Shown here piece by piece: positions 29,001 through 35,572 of a stretch of DNA of 64,000 bases (position 1 is the stretch's first letter; every line of letters begins with the position of its first letter). The position numbers were made by a program, and so were the translations under genes. Source of the DNA: Chryseobacterium cucumeris (lineage in GTDB: Bacteria; Bacteroidota; Bacteroidia; Flavobacteriales; Weeksellaceae); assembly GCF_016775705.1 (NCBI RefSeq), contig NZ_CP068760.1, forward strand, positions 3,348,001 through 3,412,000. The letters run 5' to 3'. The notes beneath the pieces are model-generated. The model searched no databases. It saw only the letters and a program-made list of their open reading frames with translations, and had not been told where the DNA came from.

Positions 29001-30564
29001 TCTTCCGTTTAAAGTAGAAGAAAAAGGATTTCTCCATCAGTTTTCCATCATTAATAATAAAACAGAAGATCTCAAAATCAATATACCGGAGTATATCAAT
29101 GGAAGTCTGTATTCATCCTATTATGTATTTGAAAGTACGGCTTTGAAGATGTTTGGAGACATAGAGCAACTTAAAAAGGAACCTCATGGATGTTTTGAAC
29201 AGCTTTCCTCAACAGTATATCCTAACATTTTTATTCTTGATTATTTAAAATCAAATAAAAAAATAGACACCGCAACTGAAAATCTGGTGATAAAAAACCT
29301 GAAAAAAGGCTTCCAGAAGCTGCTGAGTTATAAAAATAAAGACGGAGGTTTCGGATATTTCAGCTCCGCAGAATCAGATGTTGCCCTTTCAGCATTTGCA
29401 TTACTGGAATTTACGGAGTTAAAGAAGTATGTGAACCCGGATGCTAAGCTCATCCAGGGCCTTTCCTCATTTATTTTGTCAAAAAAGAATGCAAACGGAT
29501 TATTCGAAGTAAGAAAACCCTATGAATCCCAAAAGGACTTTTCTGAATTTTCCTGGTCGAGAAATATGTATGTTGTATATGCTTTATCCAAACTGGGCTT
29601 TAAAAATGAAATTGAAGATTCCTTTCAGGTAATGCTGAAAAGAGCTTTGGCTACAAAAGATTCTTATCAATTGGCTTTACTTGCTAATGCAGCAGCATAT
29701 CTGGGAAAACAAAAAGAATATGACGATATGATAGACATTCTGGACAAACAATATAAAACAAAGAAGGTAAAATCTGAAGTTACTTTTACTGGTTCATGGG
29801 GAATGTCTGCAGATGCAGAAACACTTTCATTATATATTATTGCGCTTCAGAAAGATGAGAAACTCAATCAGTTGAAAATCGCTGAAGCAGCTGATCAGCT
29901 TATTGGTTTGAATGGTTATTTCGGATTCGGCTCTACACAGGCCACAACACTGGCAATCCAGGCATTATCTGATTTTTTCTCTAAAAATGAGAAATTGTAT
30001 GGAACTGAAAAACCGGTTATTAAGATTAACAAAGCGAATACTTATCCTAATATAAGTCTGTCATCAGCATATAAAACAGGGGAAAATGATATCACTATTC
30101 ATTATCCATCACAAAAAGGACTTCCTTATAAGCTGGAATATCAATATTACACGCTGCAAGCTCCGGAAAGCAAGGATATTCCACTTACCATGGAGACCAA
30201 ATTAAAATCCGGAATGTCAAAAACAGGGGAGACCAGGAGAATGACCATTACTGTAAAAAATAAAATAAACGGTGAGCTGCCGATGACCATAGCAAAGATT
30301 GGTATCCCGGCAGGACTAACGCTGCAAAATGCTTTACTGAAAGATATGGTTGATAGAAAACAGGTTTCTTACTATGAGATTTTCGATAACTATCTGGTTT
30401 TATACTGGGAACATTTCAATGCTGAGGAAACAAAGACTATTAATCTTGATCTCAAAGTAGAATTTGCCGGAACGTATACAGGAAAATCGAGTAACGTATA
30501 TCTGTATTATATGCCGGAAGCAAAATATTGGAACCAAGGGATTACAACCACTATTGAGTCTTAA
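26044..30564 (+). CDS. Alpha-2-macroglobulin family protein with inserted TonB plug domain
   Basis: A 1506-residue exported protein, signal peptide about 1-26 with no lipobox cysteine. Residues 33-530 are macroglobulin-type domains (YIQTNHVFYKPGEQMYFKIYV is MG1/MG2-like). About 540-612 is a carboxypeptidase-regulatory-like fold (GVVEDENKKPVKADVFL). Residues 666-789 form a TonB plug: EEVIVVGYGVKK, LLSGKVAGLVITG, INIRGTASI, LFIVDGIPVEN, LKDAAATAIYGSRAVNGVVIV. The A2M domain follows (REALYWNPVVETDKSGKAKV), then the thioester site GCFEQ with Cys1050 and Gln1053, matching CxEQ, and the helical toroid. Such proteins trap or inhibit proteases through the thioester. The plug is foreign to the family and matches the plugless barrel 3 bases upstream. 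Confidence 0.88.
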   Translation: MNLKFISNYIILLCLLFSAFSVKGQQPFQDFEKEKTYIQTNHVFYKPGEQMYFKIYVVKGNNNLPVEESRVVNFEITDPAGSVVKKLKYEITNGYARGDFYFAEDMKGGIYKIRAFTNWMQNEEGKNTFEKEITLQKIVSPRILMKLDFPKKGYGPGDEVSAYFSMRSLSNLPIPFYEADYTVMHNGETVSEGKLITDKEGRKLLTFKLPEVLKSSDALLNIKVNFDGFTESISRNIPVVLNNLDVKFLPEGGTFVNGIEQNIAFKILDEFEKPVDAVLAVYNQNHEKIKEISAYNFGMGNFRFTPKIGETYYAKVLKPENITQTFNLPVAKNEGLVLNIRNENKNLNVTIVSTREKTITLLGSFRGKDVYSKIISLKKGMNSLKIAEKDFPTGICRFTVLENSMPIAERIVFANKVNQLNIKVTPVKQHYLPREKVMLNIETTDENNKPVPANLGISVVDDKLWTYADDKQNHIISWLLMDSELKGKIEKPQFYFDKKEEKADKSLDLVMLTNGYRYFEPIPEIVKSNKYKYLPEKKNTIYGVVEDENKKPVKADVFLLDTYNKKILKQTVAENGKFYFSDLNANNSYKIIAKSFQPKHQLKIKILSYNLDINPLAKQKLTHIDVEEIVKEAERKEEVKKENRNNTSQLNNPGRAKTDTISRNKSIEEVIVVGYGVKKDQLTVASTTVSSSMEMQNASVTSLLSGKVAGLVITGTGQSGTGEQINIRGTASITNKNPLFIVDGIPVENFNTTINPNDINSITVLKDAAATAIYGSRAVNGVVIVNSSKNRKSEISFDITPKSYLAIEAVPYGKLIAYEGAREFVYPEYKSTNTSYRFDYREALYWNPVVETDKSGKAKVEFYNSDANSTFRIMTEGIAASGLLGRDETTYAAQSLISIDTKIPQYLTRTDQMTIPVVIKNNSSETRKMTMDVIVPNHVKLISSDSLITLKPLESGRLFVKIQVDEIVNSDIQFSVRSGDFRETMILPFKVEEKGFLHQFSIINNKTEDLKINIPEYINGSLYSSYYVFESTALKMFGDIEQLKKEPHGCFEQLSSTVYPNIFILDYLKSNKKIDTATENLVIKNLKKGFQKLLSYKNKDGGFGYFSSAESDVALSAFALLEFTELKKYVNPDAKLIQGLSSFILSKKNANGLFEVRKPYESQKDFSEFSWSRNMYVVYALSKLGFKNEIEDSFQVMLKRALATKDSYQLALLANAAAYLGKQKEYDDMIDILDKQYKTKKVKSEVTFTGSWGMSADAETLSLYIIALQKDEKLNQLKIAEAADQLIGLNGYFGFGSTQATTLAIQALSDFFSKNEKLYGTEKPVIKINKANTYPNISLSSAYKTGENDITIHYPSQKGLPYKLEYQYYTLQAPESKDIPLTMETKLKSGMSKTGETRRMTITVKNKINGELPMTIAKIGIPAGLTLQNALLKDMVDRKQVSYYEIFDNYLVLYWEHFNAEETKTINLDLKVEFAGTYTGKSSNVYLYYMPEAKYWNQGITTTIES

Positions 30565-30591
30565 TTTTTATAAACCGAAACAGACATCTAT

Positions 30592-30628
30592 TGATCCTTG
30601 TCAAGGTTTTAAACCTTGACAAGGATCA
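30592..30628 (+). repeat. 37-base perfect palindrome after the macroglobulin gene
   Basis: Eighteen-base arms starting TGATCCTTGTCAAGG around a single central T. Of the same design as the palindrome at 44569-44599 (AGGTTTTwAAACCT-like centre). It may work as a terminator, but there is no T-run outside the stem. Confidence 0.7.
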
Positions 30629-30663
30629 TTAAAAATCTTTTTAAAAGAAATAATCTTAAATTA

Positions 30664-30685
30664 ATTTTCAAAAATTATTGAAAAT
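30664..30685. promoter_or_regulatory. Probable GbsR/MarR operator, copy 1
   Basis: ATTTTC-N10-GAAAAT, a near-perfect 22-base palindrome (ATTTTCAA-centre-TTGAAAAT), overlapping the -33 TTG of the regulator's own promoter. The same sequence with one base changed stands at 31982-32003. Confidence 0.6.
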
Positions 30686-30707
30686 TCAAAAAATATAATT
30701 ATATTTG
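30678..30707 (+). promoter_or_regulatory. Canonical promoter of the GbsR-type regulator
   Basis: TTG (30678-30680), 19-base spacer, TATATTTG (30700-30707): an exact consensus match. The start codon is 25 bases downstream. Confidence 0.85.
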
Positions 30708-30732
30708 TTACAGAAATTTAAAAGAAGAAAAC

Positions 30733-31236
30733 ATGCAACTTTCAGAAGCCAAAGAAAAATACATTCAGACCTGGGGAACCTTTGCTACCAATTGGGGAAT
30801 CAATCGTACGATGGCACAGGTGCATGCATTGCTTCTGGCGAGCGGAAAACCTCTTTCTACAGATGAAGTCATGGAACAGCTGGAGATTTCAAGAGGAAAT
30901 GCCAATATGAATCTACGTGCTCTGATAGACTGGGGCATCGTGAAAAAAGAATTTGTAAAAGGCGACCGTAAAGAATATTTCGTAGCAGAAAAAGATGTCT
31001 GGTATCTGTTCAAACAGATTACCAAAGAAAGAAGAAAAAGAGAAATAGAGCCTGTCATTTCCTTTCTTGAAGAGTTAAAAAATATTGAGGATAAAGATTC
31101 AGAAGAAGCACAGGAATTTATCAAGCTGATGAATGATTTCAGTTCTGTCACCGGAAAAATCAATAACATCATGGATCTGGCGATAAAAAGTGATGACCAC
31201 TGGCTGGTAGGGAAGATTACCAATCTGTTGAAATAA
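30733..31236 (+). CDS. GbsR/MarR family transcriptional regulator
   Basis: A 167-residue winged-helix protein. AKEKYIQTWGTFATNWGINRTMAQVHALLLA is the GbsR N-terminal helix set; PLSTDEVMEQLEISRGNANMNLRALIDWG is the helix-turn-helix, and KGDRKEYFVAEKD the wing. The C-terminal helices form the dimer. It is preceded by a consensus promoter whose -33 box lies inside a palindrome that is repeated ahead of 32098, so autoregulation and control of the downstream genes are likely. GbsR in Bacillus senses choline, but Bacteroidota members have no known ligand. Confidence 0.92.
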   Translation: MQLSEAKEKYIQTWGTFATNWGINRTMAQVHALLLASGKPLSTDEVMEQLEISRGNANMNLRALIDWGIVKKEFVKGDRKEYFVAEKDVWYLFKQITKERRKREIEPVISFLEELKNIEDKDSEEAQEFIKLMNDFSSVTGKINNIMDLAIKSDDHWLVGKITNLLK

Positions 31237-31247
31237 ATTTTCAAAAA

Positions 31248-31943
31248 ATGAGAAATCTTTTGTTACTATGTCTTTTAACTCTGATGATGAGCTGTCAGAA
31301 AAATGTAATGGCAAATTTCGATATTCATATAGAAAACTCTGATAAATATGATAATGGGCGTCACGATTTGTACAAAATTGAAATCTATAAGGATGAGAAG
31401 ATTTTCAAAATTCTAGAACCTGAAGGGTCTGCTCTTTTCTTAAATTCCAATATAAAATTTGACAGTTTAAAAGAAGGAAAGTATTCATTTGTTTATGAAA
31501 ATCTTTTTGGAGAAACCATAAAAAAAGAAATAAAAGTTGATGAATCTAAAACATACAGAGTTAGTATTAATCCTGATTATTTATTAAAAAAAAATAATAA
31601 AACTGTTTTTGAAAATCTAAAAGACTCGGAAGCAAAATTGGTATTTCAATCAAGAGGATGTTTTCATCAGGGTAAAGATTCAATAATCATCATTAATAAG
31701 GGAAAGAATTACTTTCTCCGACTGAAAAATGGTAGTTTGAAGATTTTGGATAAAGAAGCATGGGCGTATTTGGTAAAAACGGAAAATATAATAAGAGAAA
31801 TTCCTAAAGATGGAGAGTGTACCACAAGAGATGAATATATTTTCTGTCATAAAGGAAAATCCGATACCATTAATGACACTACATGTAGATTTTCTACTTG
31901 GTATACGCTAAAAGACTATTTAAAAAAGAATAAGCTACAATAA
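31248..31943 (+). CDS. Lipoprotein of unknown function
   Basis: A 231-residue protein with a lipoprotein signal: MRNLLLLCLLTLMMSC, lipobox LMMSC with Cys16. The mature part is lysine-rich and beta-predicted, beginning with a YKIEIYKDEKIFKILEPEG segment and containing CFHQGKDSIIIINKGKNYFLRL; four or more cysteines in the last half could form disulfides. I recognise no family. It begins 11 bases after the regulator gene and probably belongs to the same transcript. A half operator (ATTTTC at 31237-31242) lies just before its start. Confidence 0.65.
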   Translation: MRNLLLLCLLTLMMSCQKNVMANFDIHIENSDKYDNGRHDLYKIEIYKDEKIFKILEPEGSALFLNSNIKFDSLKEGKYSFVYENLFGETIKKEIKVDESKTYRVSINPDYLLKKNNKTVFENLKDSEAKLVFQSRGCFHQGKDSIIIINKGKNYFLRLKNGSLKILDKEAWAYLVKTENIIREIPKDGECTTRDEYIFCHKGKSDTINDTTCRFSTWYTLKDYLKKNKLQ

Positions 31944-31981
31944 AATAAATCTGGATGAAAATCCTTTTTTATTTTAATTTA

Positions 31982-32003
31982 ATTTTCAAAAATTACTGAA
32001 AAT
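31982..32003. promoter_or_regulatory. Probable GbsR/MarR operator, copy 2
   Basis: ATTTTC-N10-GAAAAT, identical to 30664-30685 except for one base in the central ten, and with the same TTAATTTTC left flank. It lies 95 bases before the membrane-protein gene at 32098. Confidence 0.6.
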
Positions 32004-32097
32004 ATAAAATTAATAATAATTATGAGAAATTTAATCATTCATTTATTCCTGATTATTTATTTCAGAAGAAAAGGATCACTTTAAAACCATTGCTGCC

Positions 32098-32460
32098 ATG
32101 AAAACATTTGCAAAATATGATTATTACATTCAGTTATTCTTTATAATAATTGGGCCTCAGGTTTTTATATTTGGTGGTTTGTCTGGATTTGTTCTGTTTT
32201 ATTTTATAGTAGGAATTCCTCAATTGGTAAGTTTCCTGATCAAACTGTTTTTCAAAACAAAAAAGTCAGCATTGTATATCGCGTATGGAATTGTAATAGT
32301 ACCGGTCTGGATTATTGTAACCATCTTGTTTACAGAGAAACACATCAATGATTTTTTTGGATATGTTTTAATGGCTGTTCTTTTATATAGCCCTGTGATG
32401 GCAGCGGCGTATGTTTATGACTGTTACACTACTTATGAATCTTATAAATCACAATTATGA
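32098..32460 (+). CDS. Four-helix membrane protein of unknown function
   Basis: A 120-residue hydrophobic protein with about four membrane helices (near residues 9-23, 24-45, 58-79 and 86-106) and lysine-rich loop LFFKTKKSALY. I do not recognise a family. Its last four bases (ATGA) overlap the start of the DUF393 gene, a typical translational coupling, so the two products are probably made together. The second GbsR operator copy lies upstream. Confidence 0.6.
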   Translation: MKTFAKYDYYIQLFFIIIGPQVFIFGGLSGFVLFYFIVGIPQLVSFLIKLFFKTKKSALYIAYGIVIVPVWIIVTILFTEKHINDFFGYVLMAVLLYSPVMAAAYVYDCYTTYESYKSQL

Positions 32461-32990
32461 AAACGCTCAAAAACCACACATTAATCTACGACAATGAATG
32501 TCCTATGTGCAATCTCTACTCCAAAGGTTTTACTAAATGCGGAATGCTGGATGAAGATGGAAGAGAAGCCTTTACAGAAATCACATTGAGAAATAAACTC
32601 CTGATAGATTTCAACCGTGCGAAAAATGAAATTGCTCTGGTAGATCACAACAAAAATGAAGTCGTTTACGGATTAGACAGTCTGCTCCTCATCATTGGAA
32701 ACTCTTTTCCATTGTTGGCAAAAATTGCACGGACAGAACCTCTGTATTGGTTTTTTCAAAAACTGTATTCTTTCGTTTCTTATAACAGGAAACAGATCAT
32801 TCCTTCCTCAAAAGACTATACAGAACAATCCTGTGTTCCGGATTTTAATCTGAAATACAGAATTGCATACATCGGTTTTGTTGTTATTTTTTCAGCATAT
32901 ATCCTAAGTATATTTTCCGGTAAACTGAACTTGAATTTAGAGAGGAATTTCGTGAGAGAATTTGCCGTTTGCTTTGGCCAGATCCTTTGA
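32457..32990 (+). CDS. DCC/DUF393 family thiol-disulfide oxidoreductase-like protein, cut short by TGA
   Basis: The first 177 codons of a longer frame. LIYDNECPMCNLYSKGFTK carries the CPMC pair (Cys15, Cys18) of the DUF393/YuxK family, thought to be thioredoxin-fold redox proteins. From about residue 135 a hydrophobic helix begins (YRIAYIGFVVIFSAYILSIF). The TGA at 32988-32990 is in the same frame as the following ORF, and the junction reads FAVCFGQIL-stop-QTIFLKAYLKDKIWDYLG with no loss of membrane-protein character. A TGG-to-TGA change in a gene of about 274 codons explains this best. The truncated product may still fold. Confidence 0.7.
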   Translation: MKTLKNHTLIYDNECPMCNLYSKGFTKCGMLDEDGREAFTEITLRNKLLIDFNRAKNEIALVDHNKNEVVYGLDSLLLIIGNSFPLLAKIARTEPLYWFFQKLYSFVSYNRKQIIPSSKDYTEQSCVPDFNLKYRIAYIGFVVIFSAYILSIFSGKLNLNLERNFVREFAVCFGQIL

Positions 32991-33281
32991 CAGACTATCT
33001 TTTTAAAAGCTTATCTCAAAGATAAAATTTGGGATTATCTCGGAAATATGATGACTGTTTCTTTAATCGGAACTTTACTGTTAATTCCTGCGCTGATGAC
33101 CAGTTTTACTCCTGTTTTTTATATGATATATTTTGGAATTGTAGTAGTGATCATGTTTCTGGAACATATCAGAAGGTGCAGAATACTAAGGCTGAATTAT
33201 CTTCCTACCATTTGCTGGATATTATTTAGATTAATAGCGCTAACAATCATTATTCTGACCACTTTTGGAATTAAAATATAA
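32991..33281 (+). pseudogene. Detached C-terminal membrane part of the DUF393 gene
   Basis: In frame with 32457-32990 directly after its TGA. It encodes QTIFLKAYLKDKIWDYLGN and then two or three membrane helices (SLIGTLLLIPALM, YMIYFGIVVVIMF, ICWILFRLIALTIIIL) and stops at 33281. An internal ATG pair at 33048/33051 could start a separate 77-residue protein, but no spacing or sequence signal supports independent expression. Confidence 0.6.
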
Positions 33282-33301
33282 CAAGCTAAAATGTTTTAAA
33301 A

Positions 33302-33778
33302 ATGTCAACCATCTATTTAAATACAATCATCAAAGCAGATATTCACTATGTTTTTGATCTGGCAAGAAATATTGATCTTCATCAACAGTCAACCTCAAAG
33401 TCTCATGAAAAAGCCATTGCAGGACGTACTTCTGGATTAATTGAAGAAAACGAAACCGTAACCTGGCGGGCAAAACATCTGGGAGTTTATCAAAATCTCA
33501 CCACGAAAATTATCAGCATGGAAAAACCGTTTCAGTTTATTGATGTCATGCAGAAAGGAGCCTTCAAATCCATGCGCCACCGACATATTTTTAAATCCGT
33601 AAATGGAAATACCCTGATGACAGATATTTTCGAATTTGAATCTCCGCTGGGTATTTTAGGGAAATTATTTAACTCAATTTTTCTTAAAGGATATCTAAGG
33701 AAATTTTTACTCAGAAGAAATGAAATGATCAAAACTATTGCAGAATCTTCTGTCCGTGACGGGATTGCGATTTTTTAA
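33302..33778 (+). CDS. SRPBCC (START-like) family protein
   Basis: A 158-residue cytosolic protein with the helix-grip fold pattern of polyketide cyclase/START proteins: IYLNTIIKADIHYVFDLARNIDLHQ at the start, ETVTWRAKHLGVYQNLTTKI in the middle and a long C-terminal helix (LKGYLRKFLLRRNEMIKTIAE) that would close the ligand cavity. Such proteins bind lipids or other small hydrophobic molecules; no enzyme activity can be inferred. It stands in a same-strand run with DUF393, DUF2071 and SDR39U-type genes. Confidence 0.85.
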   Translation: MSTIYLNTIIKADIHYVFDLARNIDLHQQSTSKSHEKAIAGRTSGLIEENETVTWRAKHLGVYQNLTTKIISMEKPFQFIDVMQKGAFKSMRHRHIFKSVNGNTLMTDIFEFESPLGILGKLFNSIFLKGYLRKFLLRRNEMIKTIAESSVRDGIAIF

Positions 33779-33794
33779 CCTTAAAAACAGTGTT

Positions 33795-34499
33795 ATGAAC
33801 TTTTTAAAAGCAAAATGGCGAAAGCTGGCCATCATCAATTACGAAATCAATCCTCAAGTTTTGCTGCCCTACCTTCCAGGAGGAACAGAACTCGATTTTT
33901 ATAAAGGCAAATGCTATGTAAGTCTGGTAGGATTCATGTTTTTAAATACCAAATTATTGGGTATACCGGTCCCTTTTCACCGGAATTTTGAAGAAGTGAA
34001 TCTAAGATTTTATGTAAAGAAAAAAGAAAACGGAATCTGGAAAAGAGGAGTGGTGTTTATTAAAGAAATTGTCCCCAAACCTGCATTAAGTCTGGTCGCC
34101 AATGCTGTTTACAAAGAAAATTATCATACCATGCCCATGAAAAATCAGATGGAAAAAGGAGAGGAAGAACTGCTGATCCGCTATTCATGGAAGGATAAAA
34201 ACTGGTATTCCATTCAGATTATGGCTGAAAATGTAACAAAACCTATGGAAGAAAATTCAGAATTTGAATTCATCACAGAACATTATTTTGGCTTTACCAA
34301 AAAAGAAAACACAACTTCTGAATATGAAGTCTGTCATCCGAAATGGGAATGGTATACTGTAAAAGAATATCAGTTAGAAGTAGATTTTCAAAAGATCTAT
34401 GGAAATAATTTTGAATGCCTGAATCATCAGCTGCCTCTTTCCATAATGCTGGCCGAAGGCTCCGAAATTCAGGTCAAAACCAAAAAATACATTCATTAA
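33795..34499 (+). CDS. DUF2071 (YqjF-like) family protein
   Basis: A 234-residue protein when started at ATG 33795, 16 bases after the SRPBCC stop; the longer frame to 33738 would overlap that gene. FLKAKWRKLAIINYEINPQVLLPYLP and GGTELDFYKGKCYVSLVGFMF are characteristic of DUF2071, followed by VPFHRNFEEVNLRFYV. The family resembles acetoacetate decarboxylase-like folds but has no assigned reaction. Position between an SRPBCC and a TIGR01777 protein is a grouping I have the impression is common in flavobacteria. Confidence 0.85.
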   Translation: MNFLKAKWRKLAIINYEINPQVLLPYLPGGTELDFYKGKCYVSLVGFMFLNTKLLGIPVPFHRNFEEVNLRFYVKKKENGIWKRGVVFIKEIVPKPALSLVANAVYKENYHTMPMKNQMEKGEEELLIRYSWKDKNWYSIQIMAENVTKPMEENSEFEFITEHYFGFTKKENTTSEYEVCHPKWEWYTVKEYQLEVDFQKIYGNNFECLNHQLPLSIMLAEGSEIQVKTKKYIH

Positions 34500-34541
34500 A
34501 AAGTACAAGAGTAAAGAACATCTTTCTCTATCCAGGATCAT

Positions 34542-34566
34542 CTGTGCCAATCAGTGAAATCTGTGG
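34542..34566. repeat. Short interspersed repeat (CTGTGyCAATC... family), copy 1
   Basis: CTGTGCCAATCAGTGAAATC and five more bases match 57813-57837 at 21 of 25 positions. It sits in a 123-base gap that also holds AAACTTTAAACTTTGAAC-type low-complexity sequence (34585-34605). Confidence 0.5.
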
Positions 34567-34622
34567 GCAAACCATAAACCTTAAACTTTAAACTTTGAAC
34601 CCAAAACATTAAATCTCAAACA

Positions 34623-35522
34623 ATGAAAATAATCATAGCTGGTGGAACCGGATTCCTGGGCGAAAATTTAGAAAAATACTTTACAGAAAAAGGACATCAT
34701 GTTTATATTTTTACCCGCAATCCTCAACGTAAAAACGAAATCTATTGGGATGCCCAAACGGTAGGTGAATGGAAAGACAGCCTTGAAAATGCCGATGTTC
34801 TGATCAATCTTACGGGGAAATCTGTTGATTGCCGGTATCATGAGAAAAATAAACAGGAGATCTATTCTTCAAGAATTGATAGTACAAGAATACTGCAGGA
34901 AGCGGTAGACCAATGTTCTGAAAAACCAAAAATATGGCTGAATGCAAGTTCTGCAACCATTTACGTTCATTCCGAAAACCACCTCAATACAGAAGAAAAC
35001 GGAATTGTAGGAGATGATTTTTCCATGAATATCTGCAAAAGCTGGGAGAACGAATTTTTTGCAGTTAAAAATGAAGAAATACGAAAAGTTGCTCTCCGAA
35101 CTTCTATTGTTCTGGGAAATACTGGCGGTGCTTTTCCCAAACTGAAAATGATTACAAAACTGGGTTTAGGAGGAAAACAGGGAGGGGGAAATCAGATGGT
35201 AAGCTGGATTCATGTTGATGATTTCTGTAGAGCAGTAAACTGTATTATTCAGAATGAGAATCTTTCGGGAACAGTAAATATAACCGCTCCGAACCCTCTT
35301 TCCAATCAAAGCATGATGAGAAAACTGAGAAATAAAATAAGAATTCCTTTTGGACTTAATGCTCCTGTATGGCAGCTCGAAATAGCCTCCATATTTCTGA
35401 ATACAGAAACGGAATTATTATTAAAAAGCAGAAACGTCTATCCGGAAAAACTTATAAAAAACGGATTTAAGTTTTCATATTCTACATTTGATGAAGCGAT
35501 TCTTAATCTCCTGGAATCCTAA
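34623..35522 (+). CDS. TIGR01777 family epimerase (SDR39U1-like NAD(P)-binding protein)
   Basis: A 299-residue extended short-chain dehydrogenase-like protein. The Rossmann motif GGTGFLGENL is at residues 7-16. DVLINLTGKSVDCRYHEKNK and SSRIDSTRILQEA are the family's signature, with WLNASSATIYV at the catalytic Ser/Tyr position and WIHVDDFCRAV near residue 198. Plant and bacterial homologues are linked to cell division or photosystem II, but the substrate is unknown. It is the last gene of the run that begins with the GbsR regulator, separated from DUF2071 by repeat DNA. Confidence 0.88.
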   Translation: MKIIIAGGTGFLGENLEKYFTEKGHHVYIFTRNPQRKNEIYWDAQTVGEWKDSLENADVLINLTGKSVDCRYHEKNKQEIYSSRIDSTRILQEAVDQCSEKPKIWLNASSATIYVHSENHLNTEENGIVGDDFSMNICKSWENEFFAVKNEEIRKVALRTSIVLGNTGGAFPKLKMITKLGLGGKQGGGNQMVSWIHVDDFCRAVNCIIQNENLSGTVNITAPNPLSNQSMMRKLRNKIRIPFGLNAPVWQLEIASIFLNTETELLLKSRNVYPEKLIKNGFKFSYSTFDEAILNLLES

Positions 35523-35572
35523 TGTTTGCAGGTTTCCCTAAGGATAATTAAATTAGCGGAAAACTATTCCTT

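Noticed and set aside
30765..31244. 159-codon minus-strand ORF
   Set aside because: Exactly opposite the GbsR gene, whose domains are clear; Ser/Leu-rich shadow.
32023..32085. 20-codon ORF MRNLIIHLFLIIYF... before the membrane-protein gene
   Set aside because: Hydrophobic and short, but no promoter or leader-peptide bias; may be chance.
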